Positions 34,923-44,496 are shown, numbered from the stretch's first letter. The stretch: DNA of 64,000 nt from Neisseriaceae bacterium (GCA_017934045.1 JAGBKK010000031.1:16825-80824), one strand, 5' to 3'. Translations and numbers: made by a program. Notes: a model not told the origin generated them from the sequence alone.

Positions 34923-35151
34923 ATTATTGTCCGTTAAAATCTTTCAGGCAGCCTGAAAAGATATTATTTTGTTTTTCACAGAGACACGGAGAATATAAAA
35001 AAATGTTGATAATACAATTAGTTAATTTTAATTTTCGTGTTCTCTGTGTCTTGGTGAGAGATAATAAAAACGCTGTGAGAAATTAAAATTCTTTTTGGTT
35101 TCGCTAGAAATTTGTTTTCAGGCTGCCTGAAAAATTTTAGCGGACAATAAT
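34923..35151. repeat. 229-bp element with 37-bp inverted ends
   Basis: Arms 34923-34959 and 35115-35151 are inverted copies matching at 35 of 37 bases; each begins ATTATTGTCCG and includes an uptake sequence. Inside lies a second inverted repeat, TCACAGAGACACGGAGAA (34976-34993) against TTCTCTGTGTCTTGGTGA (about 35040-35057), matching at 15 of 18. No gene is seen within. It may be a non-autonomous mobile element or a large structured terminator downstream of unrelated genes. Confidence 0.65.
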
Positions 35152-35230
35152 CATTTTTTTATGATCACACGGTAACGGTTTTTCTTTAAAGAAACGCCTG
35201 AAAAACCCTGATTTTTGCTTGAAGAGTTTC

Positions 35231-35336
35231 TATAGTCAAACAAATTCAAAAGTGAAACAGGCGGTGTGTCGAAGACAGTATAAACAATACGGCAAGACAC
35301 ACCAACGCATTTCAATTTTGAAGTTGTTTGACTATA
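35231..35336. repeat. Correia-like element, type A, copy 3
   Basis: 106 bp with TA at each end, termini TAGTCAAACAAATTC (one change from the other A copies) and the reverse complement of TAGTCAAACAACTTC. Interior GCGGTGTGTCGAAGACAG, CGGCAAGACACACC follows the type A plan. It lies between the outer-membrane factor gene and the cytochrome c peroxidase terminator. Confidence 0.88.
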
Positions 35337-35352
35337 TCATTCACAGCACAAA

Positions 35353-35374
35353 AAAGGCGACCGAAGTCGCCTTT
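35353..35374 (-). terminator. Terminator of the cytochrome c peroxidase gene
   Basis: AAAGGCGAC and GTCGCCTTT form a 9-bp stem with a 4-base loop (CGAA) and T-runs, 27 bases after the stop at 35401. Confidence 0.85.
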
Positions 35375-35400
35375 GTTCGTAGTTAGGGAAACGCAACTAC

Positions 35401-36477
35401 TTATTTTTTGTGGTGATCCATATGTGGGGTATTCGGACCTGCTGCTGGCAATGTTGGCATTGTGCGTGCTTGTGCCGATACTTCGCCAGTTAAGGCATTC
35501 AAGAAAGTGGTGATGCTCTTCACATCTTTGGCTTTCATTTTTTGACCTAACTGTGCTTGACCCATAATTTCAACCGCTTTTTCCAAGCTCCACACAGAAC
35601 CGTCGTGGAAGTATGGATAGGTGCGAGCCACATTACGCAAACCTGGTACGCGGAATACATTCATATCGCTTTCAGATTTGGTAACTTCAAAGCGACCTTC
35701 GTCAGGTTTTTTGGAGCCTGTGAATTTCCAGTAAGGACCATCAACCAAACCGAATTTTTGATATTGGTCACCGCCCATACCAACGCCAGTGTGGCAAGCC
35801 ACGCAACCAACATCGATAAAGGCTTTCAAACCAGCTTTTTCTTCTTTGGTCAAAGCATTCACATCGCCACGCAAGTATTGGTCAAAGCGAGTAGGTGTGA
35901 GCAATGTGCGTTCAAATGCACCGATTGCGGCGGTAGCGTTTTTGAAATTCACATTGTTTGCACTCTTACCGAATGCAGCGTCAAACATGGGTTGATAGCC
36001 AGGAATAGAACGCAATACTTTTTCAACGGCTGCTTCGTTAGGCATAGCCATTTCGGCAGGGTTGAGCATTGGGCCACCTGCTTGTTCTTCCACATCTTTG
36101 GCACGACCGTCCCAGAATTGGGCGATAAACAAAGAAGAGTTCAAAACAGAAGGTGCGTTACGACCGCCGAAGCCGCCAGTAACCCCTTTGGAGAAAGATT
36201 GGTTATCCACACCGTAGGTAGCCAAGTTGTGGCAAGTGTTACATGCTTGCACTTGGTCTGCCGACAAGCGTGGGTCATAGAACAATGCTTGACCTAATTT
36301 GATTTGTGCATCAGTTACTTTTTTCACTTTTTGCATTTCATCGAAAGTAGGCAAGGGTTTAAAAATCCCTTGTGCTTGTGCCAACAAGTCGGAGTCAGCG
36401 TCTGCGAATGCCGCAGAACTCATTGCCAACGAGGCTACGATGGCGGACAATACAACTTTGCGAGATTTAATACTCAT
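35401..36477 (-). CDS. Di-haem cytochrome c peroxidase
   Basis: A 358-residue periplasmic protein with signal peptide MSIKSRKVVLSAIVASLAMSSAAFA and two haem c motifs, CNTCH (about residue 79) and CVACH (about 226). GGRNAPSVLNSS, FWDGRAKDVEEQA and YFHDGSVWSLEKAVEIMG are typical CCP/MauG segments. It reduces hydrogen peroxide in the periplasm using cytochrome c electrons. The start at 36477 has AAGGAA 8 bases upstream; the longer frame to 36558 is rejected. An FNR-like site lies 75-88 bp upstream. Confidence 0.94.
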   Translation of the reverse strand: MSIKSRKVVLSAIVASLAMSSAAFADADSDLLAQAQGIFKPLPTFDEMQKVKKVTDAQIKLGQALFYDPRLSADQVQACNTCHNLATYGVDNQSFSKGVTGGFGGRNAPSVLNSSLFIAQFWDGRAKDVEEQAGGPMLNPAEMAMPNEAAVEKVLRSIPGYQPMFDAAFGKSANNVNFKNATAAIGAFERTLLTPTRFDQYLRGDVNALTKEEKAGLKAFIDVGCVACHTGVGMGGDQYQKFGLVDGPYWKFTGSKKPDEGRFEVTKSESDMNVFRVPGLRNVARTYPYFHDGSVWSLEKAVEIMGQAQLGQKMKAKDVKSITTFLNALTGEVSAQARTMPTLPAAGPNTPHMDHHKK

Positions 36478-36551
36478 AGTAAGGTTCCTTTCTTTTGAGT
36501 GATACAGATAATCTGCACCTACCTTTATACGCACTTCATTATTTGGGCATT

Positions 36552-36565
36552 TTGACACAAGTCAA
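36552..36565. promoter_or_regulatory. FNR-like palindrome upstream of cytochrome c peroxidase
   Basis: TTGACACAAGTCAA: half-sites TTGAC and GTCAA around 4 bases, each one base from the FNR consensus TTGAT-N4-ATCAA. Neisseria ccp is known to be induced by FNR under low oxygen, which fits. Centre about 82 bases before the ATG. Confidence 0.55.
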
Positions 36566-36714
36566 AAATCTATGAACCCATTATTTATCATAAAACAATA
36601 CTATTACCTAAAAAGAGAATACCTAAATTAGGCTTTATAAATATACTATTGATAATAAGTATTAAATATATTTAATTTGCAGAACTATACGATATATATC
36701 AATGACTTATATTT

Positions 36715-37215
36715 TTACGCAAAGAATTTAGGCAAATAATTACTGTGCTTGCGATGAATGATAAAATCTCGCAATAATGGTGATAGTCGATTTTTTTGTG
36801 CCGTATCTGGTGTTGTAAAAAAGTCAGCAATCACTTCGGCTTGTTGTTCCATATTGAGTTGATTGAATTTTTTATTTATTTTATGGGCATAACGATAGGC
36901 TGCCTGAAAAAAATAGCCGCCTGATAAAAAAATGAAAACGCCCGCCAACAACACAGGAAAACCGTTTTGCGACTGCCAAATATGCGTCATTTCGTGAATA
37001 AACCAGCGTTTCATCGCATTATTGTGTTGCGTAAAATCATCGCAAAAAAAACGGCGTGGAAAATAAATGCGTCCGCCAAAACTCATTGCGGTATTTAATT
37101 TTAACCAATCAAAGGGCATGGCAAAAATTTTCACCGTTTCACAGTTAATACTGTCGGCAAAAATCGATTGCACTAATTGAATTTCATTGGCTGTGAGTGG
37201 GCGATGGGAAAACAT
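36715..37215 (-). CDS. Zincin-like protein with HExxH motif
   Basis: A 166-residue protein with MKRWFIHEMTHIWQSQNG: HEMTH is an HExxH zinc-binding site around residue 74. The N-terminal NTAMSFGGRIYFPRRFF is similar to the DUF4157-type domain found with secreted toxins and type VI proteins. A hydrophobic stretch (VLLAGVFIFLSGGYFF) follows. It could be a metalloprotease or an inactive relative. It precedes nothing of the type VI system here. An uptake sequence separates it from darP upstream. Confidence 0.62.
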   Translation of the reverse strand: MFSHRPLTANEIQLVQSIFADSINCETVKIFAMPFDWLKLNTAMSFGGRIYFPRRFFCDDFTQHNNAMKRWFIHEMTHIWQSQNGFPVLLAGVFIFLSGGYFFQAAYRYAHKINKKFNQLNMEQQAEVIADFFTTPDTAQKNRLSPLLRDFIIHRKHSNYLPKFFA

Positions 37216-37241
37216 AAATGATTCTTTCAGGCTGCCTGAAA

Positions 37242-37736
37242 CTATGATTCTTCATATTCTCGCAATAATTTGAACAATGCTCGTGCGGATTTGGGCGGTT
37301 TGTTGTGTTCGCTTTCACGGCGTGCGTTGCGAATTAAGGTGCGGATTTCGCCACTGTCGGCATGTTCGTGGCTGTTTAAGTATTCAGTTAAAGCCGAATC
37401 ATCTGCCAACAAGCGTTCTCGCCATATTTCTATGCGTTTCATTTGGGCGTTGTGTTGTTGATTGTCGCCGTCTATTTTTGCTAAATATTTGTTTATATTA
37501 TCAATTTCTTCTTCACTTGCTTCTCGCATTAAGCGACCAATATATTGTGCTTGGCGTTTTAACGCTGCATTCGATGTGATTTTGCGATAATCGGCAGCAG
37601 CCTGAATAATCGTTTCAGGTAGCCCAGCATTTCTTAATGTATCGGACGCAAATTGCGTGAGTCGCAAACCTAAATCTTGTAACTCATTCATTTGTTTTTT
37701 GATTTTGGTTTTGCTTAATGGTTGAATGTCGTCCAT
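37242..37736 (-). CDS. darP: Ribosome biogenesis factor DarP (YjgA/DUF615)
   Basis: A 164-residue all-helical protein with the family patterns LSKTKIKKQMNELQDLG, RREAQY-like LKRQAQYIGRLMRE and IRTLIRNARRESEHNKPPKSARALFKLLRE. DarP binds late 50S precursors during ribosome assembly. It is the first gene of a small minus-strand pair with the zincin-like gene. Confidence 0.9.
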   Translation of the reverse strand: MDDIQPLSKTKIKKQMNELQDLGLRLTQFASDTLRNAGLPETIIQAAADYRKITSNAALKRQAQYIGRLMREASEEEIDNINKYLAKIDGDNQQHNAQMKRIEIWRERLLADDSALTEYLNSHEHADSGEIRTLIRNARRESEHNKPPKSARALFKLLREYEES

Positions 37737-37907
37737 TTAATCGCCTAATGGTTGAAATGAAAACGGTCTTTTTACCTGATATTGTCAAGATAGTCAAAGT
37801 TATTCAATATATTTATTTTTATAGCGTGTTTCAGGCTGCCTGAAACTTATTCTGCCGTTAGGGTGGCTCAAAGACCCAACCTACAACTCACGGTAAAACC
37901 GTGCTAA

Positions 37908-38825
<918 letters not shown>

Positions 38826-38841
38826 AGGTGGTGAATATAAA

Positions 38842-38871
38842 AACGGAAGTTATGGCAACTTCCGTTTTTTT
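38842..38871 (+). terminator. Terminator of argB
   Basis: AACGGAAGTT and AACTTCCGTT form a perfect 10-bp stem with a 5-base loop followed by five more T residues. Confidence 0.92.
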
Positions 38872-38978
38872 CAGGCAGCCTGAAATAAGGTTTATTTCAC
38901 CGTTAGGCAAAGCCAAAATGATTTTCATTTGGCGTATAATCAAAACAGTCGTTTTTATCATTGTTTGGGAGTAACACA

Positions 38979-39980
38979 ATGAAAAAATACTTCTTTTTGC
39001 TGATTGCCATTGTCAGTATCTCGTTTGTTCAAGCGAAAGAAAATATGAAAACAGTGTATTTAGCAGGCGGTTGTTTTTGGGGCGTGCAGGGTTATTTTGA
39101 TCAAGTGGCAGGGGTAAAATCCACCACCGTGGGTTATGCGAATGGTAAAGGCAATCAAACCGATTACCACAGTATTGCCACCACCGATCACGCCGAAACC
39201 TTAAAAGTGGAATTTGATGAAAATATCGTGCATTTGGGCGAAATTCTGATGCGTTATTTCAGCATTATCGACCCATTTTCCGTGAATAAACAAGGCAATG
39301 ACCGTGGGCGACAATACCGCACAGGCATTTTTTGGCAAGACGAAAATTTAGGCAAAGAAATCAAAGCGTTTGTCGCACAGGAACAGAAAAAACACAACAA
39401 ACCGTTTGCGGTGATTGTTGAACCTTTGAAAAACTTTGTGGTTGCCGAAGAATATCATCAAAAATATTTGCAAAAAAACCCTAATGGCTACTGCCACATT
39501 GATTTAGGCAAAGCCAAACAGCCTGTTCATACGGACAGCAAATTTACCGTGCCTACGCAATCCAAACTCAAAACTTCGTTAGACAAAAAAACCTTTGCCA
39601 TTACGCAGGAAAAAGCCACCGAGCGAGCGTTTTCACACCCATACGACAAGCATTATAAAAAGGGCATTTATGTGGATGTGATTACCAAAAAACCGCTGTT
39701 TGCCAGCAGCGATAAATTTGATTCAGGCAGCGGCTGGCCGAGTTTCACGCGTCCGATTACCACAGACGCAGTCAAATTTACCGCCGACAATAGCCACGGC
39801 ATGCAACGCACCGAAGTACAAAGCCGTTTGGGCGGTAGTCATTTGGGACATGTTTTCACCGATGGTCCGCAAGATAAAGGTGGTTTGCGATACTGCATTA
39901 ACGGTGCGTCTTTGGAATTTATCCCCTATGAAGAAATGGATAAAAAAGGGTATGGTGATTATAAAATCTATGTAAAATAA
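38979..39980 (+). CDS. msrAB: Periplasmic peptide methionine sulfoxide reductase MsrA/MsrB fusion
   Basis: A 333-residue protein: signal peptide ([19 protein letters not shown]), MsrA domain with the catalytic [12 protein letters not shown], and MsrB domain with [12 protein letters not shown] and the catalytic cysteine in [11 protein letters not shown]. It reduces both epimers of methionine sulfoxide in exported proteins. The Neisseria homologue (PilB) also has an N-terminal thioredoxin-like domain; this protein lacks it, so its electron donor must be separate. TGGGAG precedes the ATG at 38979; the frame back to 38961 is not used. Confidence 0.94.
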   Translation: MKKYFFLLIAIVSISFVQAKENMKTVYLAGGCFWGVQGYFDQVAGVKSTTVGYANGKGNQTDYHSIATTDHAETLKVEFDENIVHLGEILMRYFSIIDPFSVNKQGNDRGRQYRTGIFWQDENLGKEIKAFVAQEQKKHNKPFAVIVEPLKNFVVAEEYHQKYLQKNPNGYCHIDLGKAKQPVHTDSKFTVPTQSKLKTSLDKKTFAITQEKATERAFSHPYDKHYKKGIYVDVITKKPLFASSDKFDSGSGWPSFTRPITTDAVKFTADNSHGMQRTEVQSRLGGSHLGHVFTDGPQDKGGLRYCINGASLEFIPYEEMDKKGYGDYKIYVK

Positions 39981-40087
39981 AGTGTTATAGAAACTTTTGC
40001 TGTTTTTTATTCGTGCCGATATTGATTTCATTTTATGCGGTTGATGTTTCGTCTGCCTGAACATTCGGTGAATGTTAAAATAGACAA

Positions 40088-42247
40088 ATGAAGCCCATTT
40101 ATCACAACATTGCGGTCAATCGTCCGCTGGAACAACTTTTCACTTATGCCCACGACACGCTTTTGCCTGTGGGGCGGCGTGTGGTGGTGCCATTTAACAA
40201 CACCACGCAAGTGGGCATTGTGTGGCAAAGCGATGTTACGCCTGAAATTGAAGTGGATAAAATTCTGCCCATTCAAACGGTGTTTGATGACGAGCCGCCG
40301 TTACCGCAGCAATGGCTTGATTTAATTGAATTTTCTGCACGATACTATCATTATCCCTTGGGGGCGGCGGCGTTTGTGGCGTTGCCCACGGCAATGCGGC
40401 AGCCTGAAAAATTGTCTTTGCCAAAAACGGAAGAATATTGGACGCTGTCGGATTTAGGGCGACAAACCACGCCACCACGCTATCCCAAGCAACTTGTTTT
40501 ATGGAACGCTTTATTTTCAGGCAGCCTGAATAGGCAAATGGCAAAGCAAATTCATACAGATGCCAATAAATATTTGCAACAATGGTTAGCATTAGGCTAC
40601 CTGAAAATCGCAGATAAACAGCAACCTGTTGTTTTAGAACAAAAAATAAAATTAAATACAGAACAAGCAATGGCGGTTGAAACGGTTTTGCAACAGCAAG
40701 ATGTGTTTGCTCCTTTTTTGCTGTGGGGCATTACGGGCAGTGGCAAAACCGAAGTGTATTTTGAAATGATGGCAGAAGTCATCAACAATGGCGGTCAGGC
40801 TTTGTTTTTGGTGCCTGAAATCAATTTAACCGCACAATTATTAGACCGTTTGCGGCGGCGATTTCCTGCGGTGGAAACCGCTGTTTTGCATAGCGGTTCA
40901 GCAAAAACTGCACGCAGTTGGGACTATTTGCGTGCAATGAATGGCACGGCAAAAATTATTGTCGGCACAAGATTAAGCATTTTCACGCCTGTACCCCGCT
41001 TGTCTTTGATTGTGGTCGATGAAGAACACGACAATTCTTATAAACAAGACAACGACTTACGATACAATGCACGCGATTTGGCAGTGTGGCGAGCCAAATA
41101 CGCCAACTGTCCTGTGGTTTTGGGGTCGGCGACACCGTCTTTGGAAAGTTTTCAGGCAGCCCAAAACAATCGTTATCGCTTAATCACGATGAAAAATCGT
41201 GCCAACCCAAACGCACGGCTGCCTGAAATTGAAATTTTTGATGTCAAACGACAAAAATTAAACAACGGTTTATCTGATAAAGCATTGAATTTATTAGAAG
41301 AAAATTTAAAAAATAAGGGTTTGAGTTTGGTGTATATCAACCGCCGAGGTTTTGCACCTGCCTTGTTTTGTGGCGATTGCGGTTATTCATTTTCCTGCCC
41401 CAACTGCTCGGCAAAAATGGTGTGGCATAAATATCAACGCGTGTTAAGGTGTCATCATTGCGACCACAAAATTGCCATTCCCAAAGCATGCCCCGATTGT
41501 GGCAATCAAGACTTAACCGCAGTCGGTTACGGCACGCAACGCATTGAAGAAACTTTGAAAAAACATTTTCAGGCAGCCCAAATATTACGCATAGACAGCG
41601 ACACCATTGCGCGTAAAGACGACTGGTCAAAAGCACGCCAAGCGATTGAAAACGGCACGGCGGACATCATCATCGGCACGCAAATGCTTGCCAAAGGACA
41701 CGACTTCGGACGCTTAAATTTAGTCATCGTGGTGAATGCGGACGGCAGTTTATACAGTGCGGATTTTCGAGCGGTGGAACATTTATTCGCCGAGTTAATG
41801 CAAGTCGCAGGACGAGCAGGGCGAGCAGAGCGTGCAGGCAAAGTGTTTATCCAAACACAATTACCACACAACCCATTGTTTTCATTCTTAAAAAATCAAG
41901 ATTACCAAGCCTTTGCCGACAACGAACTTGCCCAACGCAAACAATTCAACGCACCGCCCACGGTATATGCCGCCGCCATTCGTGCCGATGCCGTAAAAAT
42001 ACAAGACGCATTATCTTTATTAAACAATGCCTTACAAAATTTCAGGCTGCCTGAACAAGTTACCGTCTATGGTCCAGCCCCCCAACTAATGACACGCTTG
42101 GCAGGTAGAGAACGCGTACAACTGTTTTTAGAAAGCCCTAACCGCCAAGCCCTACACACCGCCGTTACACAATTTAGCCAACAATTAAACAACAGCATAT
42201 CAGGCGACATTCGCGTGTCAATAGATATAGACCCATACGATTGTTAA
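40088..42247 (+). CDS. priA: Primosomal protein N' (replication restart helicase)
   Basis: A 719-residue PriA: N-terminal 3'-DNA-binding domain (RPLEQLFTYAHDTLLPVGRRVVVPF), Walker A GITGSGKTEVYFE near residue 220, DEEHD Walker B, eight zinc-binding cysteines from CGDCGYSFSCPNC to CPDCG, and helicase motif V-VI IIGTQMLAKGHDF and QVAGRAGRAERAG. It restarts stalled forks by unwinding the lagging arm. Uptake sequences lie inside the gene and are read as FSGSLN, FQAA and FRLPEQ. Confidence 0.96.
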   Translation: MKPIYHNIAVNRPLEQLFTYAHDTLLPVGRRVVVPFNNTTQVGIVWQSDVTPEIEVDKILPIQTVFDDEPPLPQQWLDLIEFSARYYHYPLGAAAFVALPTAMRQPEKLSLPKTEEYWTLSDLGRQTTPPRYPKQLVLWNALFSGSLNRQMAKQIHTDANKYLQQWLALGYLKIADKQQPVVLEQKIKLNTEQAMAVETVLQQQDVFAPFLLWGITGSGKTEVYFEMMAEVINNGGQALFLVPEINLTAQLLDRLRRRFPAVETAVLHSGSAKTARSWDYLRAMNGTAKIIVGTRLSIFTPVPRLSLIVVDEEHDNSYKQDNDLRYNARDLAVWRAKYANCPVVLGSATPSLESFQAAQNNRYRLITMKNRANPNARLPEIEIFDVKRQKLNNGLSDKALNLLEENLKNKGLSLVYINRRGFAPALFCGDCGYSFSCPNCSAKMVWHKYQRVLRCHHCDHKIAIPKACPDCGNQDLTAVGYGTQRIEETLKKHFQAAQILRIDSDTIARKDDWSKARQAIENGTADIIIGTQMLAKGHDFGRLNLVIVVNADGSLYSADFRAVEHLFAELMQVAGRAGRAERAGKVFIQTQLPHNPLFSFLKNQDYQAFADNELAQRKQFNAPPTVYAAAIRADAVKIQDALSLLNNALQNFRLPEQVTVYGPAPQLMTRLAGRERVQLFLESPNRQALHTAVTQFSQQLNNSISGDIRVSIDIDPYDC

Positions 42248-42333
42248 ATGTTCAGGCAGCCTGAAAAATAATCAAATAAAAAACCACCTTTAAATAGAGT
42301 GTTTTTTTTATTTTCAGGCAGCCTGAAACAGAA

Positions 42334-42362
42334 AAAACCGTATCCGAAGATACGGTTTTATT
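42334..42362. terminator. Bidirectional terminator between priA and purK
   Basis: AAAACCGTATC and GATACGGTTTT form an 11-bp stem with a 4-base loop, with A-run and T-run at the two sides, serving the convergent genes priA (plus) and purK (minus). Confidence 0.88.
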
Positions 42363-42376
42363 TTATTATCAATAAG

Positions 42377-44467
42377 TTATGAGCCTAAACATACCGATGT
42401 GAAAAGGTTTTGAGCTTTTTCGTAAGCGGCATCGGCGGTTTCGGCAAATACGGTGAAGTGTCCCATTTTGCGACCTGGACGCGCTTGTTTTTTGCCATAC
42501 AAGTGCAAGAATGTGTCTGGGCTTTTTAATAAGGGCGACCAGTCTGGTTCGCTGCCGTCTTCGCCCCACATATCACCCAATAAATTCACCATACAACAAG
42601 GCGTGATGAGTGTTGTACGAGACGGTGGTAAGCCACACATAATGCGTACTTGTTGTTGGAATTGGTCAGAAACGCAAGCGTCCAAGGTGTAATGCCCTGA
42701 ATTGTGTGGGCGTGGGGCAATTTCATTCACCACCAACTGTTGTTTTTCGCCCACCACAAACATTTCCACTGCCAGAACGCCGACATAGTCTAATTTTTCT
42801 GCCAAATGTTTCGCCATTACTTCGGCACGCTTTAAGAGTTCTTCGGGCAGGCGTGCAGGCACAATGGTAAATGCCAAAATGCCGTTGTCGTGAATATTCT
42901 CCGCAGGTGGAAAGGTAACCACCACATTGTTATCCAAACGACACACAATCACGGATAATTCTGCTGTTAAATCCAACGCTTTTTCCAAAATATACGGACC
43001 GTCTTTGGCAAGCGAAGACAGAGAAGTTAATAAACCTGTTTGTGTTTTGACAGTGCGTTGTCCTTTGCCGTCATAACCCAAAGTCGCTGTTTTAAGAATA
43101 CCAGGCAACAGTTGTTTGGTGTTGGCGTTCAAGTCTTCACGCGAACGAATAGCCTGATAGGGGGTTACAGGCAGACTTGCTTTGCGAATGGCTGCTTTTT
43201 CATCAATGCGGTTTTGAGCAATCGCCACCAATTCACCTGCTGGGGTTACGCGTGTTTTTTGTGCCAATTTAATCATCGCTTGGGCATTGACATTTTCAAA
43301 CTCGGTGGTAACGGCGGCACATTGAGCCAGTTTTTCTAATGCCGTTTCATCATCGTATGCGGCACAAATGTGTTCATCAGCAAAAGCGGCAGCAGGAGCA
43401 TTAGGGTCAGGATCTAATACGGTTACTTGATAGCCCATTCTTTTGGCTGCCATAGCGAAAAAGCGTCCTAATTGTCCGCCACCTAAAATGCCTAACATGG
43501 CAGGTGGGGCAATCATAGGGACTTTTTTGTCATTGATTTTGCCGTCTGTCAAAATAGATGCTGCTTTGGGTGTTGTCGCAGGTTTTTCTTCTGCTTTGGC
43601 AGGTTCAATCGCAGGTTTGGTTTCTTCTACTTTAACGGTTTGAACAGGTGTCGGAGCAACAGGAGTTGCTGGTTTAACTTCTTCTGTTTTCGGCGTTTCT
43701 ACTTTGGCAGGTTCGGCTGTCGCAGGTTTGGTTTCTTCTGCTTTAACGGTTTGAACAGGTGTCGGAGCAACAGGAGTTACTGGTTTGACTTCTTCTGTTT
43801 TCGGTGTTTCCATTTTAATAGGTTCAGCTATTGCAGGTTTGGTTTCTTCTGCTTTAACGGCTTGAATAGGTGCAGGAGTAACAGGGGTTATTGGTTTAAC
43901 TTCTTCTGTTTTCGGTGTTTCCACTTTGGCAGGTTCAACCGCAGGTTTGGTTTCTTCTGCTTTAACCGCTTGAAGAGATGCAGGAGTAACAGGGGCTACT
44001 GGTTTTGCAGGCGTTACGGTTGGTGTAACCGTGCGAGGTGTAACGCTTGCGGTAGGTTGTGGTGTTGTGGGACGAACCTTGTTGCCCAATGCTTGTAAGG
44101 GTGATGGTTTGACCGCCGTAGGTTGAATAGGTTGAGCAAGTTGCTTGCCACCAATTGGTTGCAATGGTGCTGGTTTAACGGCCACAGGTTGGACAGGTTG
44201 TTTGCCACCTATGGGTTGTAATGGTGGTAAAGTTTGTGCAGGTTGCTTATTGATGGCTGCTTTTAAGCCTTCTAATGGCGAAGTTGTGCTGGTTGTTGCA
44301 CTTTCGGGTTTTAGTCCTTGTAATGGCGAAGTCGTGTTTGTGGTCGCATCTTCAGGCGGCGTACTCATGACAATCGCAGGGTGCGGTATCGCTAATTCGG
44401 AGAAATCATCTTCGGACAGAATGGAGATTCCAGAAGTGTTTTCATTTTTTGGGTCGCTCATAATCAT
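42377..44467 (-). CDS. purK: N5-carboxyaminoimidazole ribonucleotide synthase with long repeat-rich N-terminal extension
   Basis: A 696-residue protein. Residues from about 318 form a normal PurK of about 378 residues: LGILGGGQLGRFFAMAAKRMG, TTEFENV, GYDGKGQ and VNEIAPRPHNSGHYT. PurK makes N5-CAIR from AIR, ATP and bicarbonate, and PurE (upstream in the same operon) rearranges it. The first 320 residues are low-complexity and rich in Pro, Lys, Glu, Thr, Val and Ala, with three and a half tandem copies of a 37-residue unit around ETPKTEEVKP. The frame is continuous, with no stop and no plausible internal start with a ribosome site seen before the core. Such an extension is not usual for PurK. 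Confidence 0.9.
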   Translation of the reverse strand: MIMSDPKNENTSGISILSEDDFSELAIPHPAIVMSTPPEDATTNTTSPLQGLKPESATTSTTSPLEGLKAAINKQPAQTLPPLQPIGGKQPVQPVAVKPAPLQPIGGKQLAQPIQPTAVKPSPLQALGNKVRPTTPQPTASVTPRTVTPTVTPAKPVAPVTPASLQAVKAEETKPAVEPAKVETPKTEEVKPITPVTPAPIQAVKAEETKPAIAEPIKMETPKTEEVKPVTPVAPTPVQTVKAEETKPATAEPAKVETPKTEEVKPATPVAPTPVQTVKVEETKPAIEPAKAEEKPATTPKAASILTDGKINDKKVPMIAPPAMLGILGGGQLGRFFAMAAKRMGYQVTVLDPDPNAPAAAFADEHICAAYDDETALEKLAQCAAVTTEFENVNAQAMIKLAQKTRVTPAGELVAIAQNRIDEKAAIRKASLPVTPYQAIRSREDLNANTKQLLPGILKTATLGYDGKGQRTVKTQTGLLTSLSSLAKDGPYILEKALDLTAELSVIVCRLDNNVVVTFPPAENIHDNGILAFTIVPARLPEELLKRAEVMAKHLAEKLDYVGVLAVEMFVVGEKQQLVVNEIAPRPHNSGHYTLDACVSDQFQQQVRIMCGLPPSRTTLITPCCMVNLLGDMWGEDGSEPDWSPLLKSPDTFLHLYGKKQARPGRKMGHFTVFAETADAAYEKAQNLFTSVCLGS
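43611..44000. repeat. 111-bp tandem repeat inside purK
   Basis: Units begin with GCAGGTTTGGTTTCTTCT at 43611, 43722, 43833 and 43941, with lengths of 111, 111 and 108 bp and a partial fourth. All unit lengths keep the reading frame. The units differ by scattered substitutions. Tandem repeats of this kind can change copy number, so the length of the PurK extension may vary between strains. Confidence 0.88.
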
Positions 44468-44496
44468 ACTGCCTTTCTACATTTCACACCAATGTT

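Noticed and set aside
35557..36297. 246-residue frame opposite the cytochrome c peroxidase gene
   Set aside because: Antisense shadow of a gene with clear haem motifs and signal peptide; no family pattern in the shadow.
37861..37903. Arginine operator before argB
   Set aside because: Only a short CACGGT/ACCGTG hairpin is present; it does not resemble an ArgR box.
40236..40670. 144-residue frame opposite priA
   Set aside because: Shadow of the priA N-terminal region with no support of its own.
43611..44000. Regularly spaced repeats as a CRISPR array
   Set aside because: Units are contiguous 111-bp coding repeats in frame, without spacers.
43640..44098. 152-residue plus-strand frame rich in Cys, Phe and Arg
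   Set aside because: It is the antisense of the purK tandem repeats; its repetitiveness is inherited from that gene, and it has no ribosome site.
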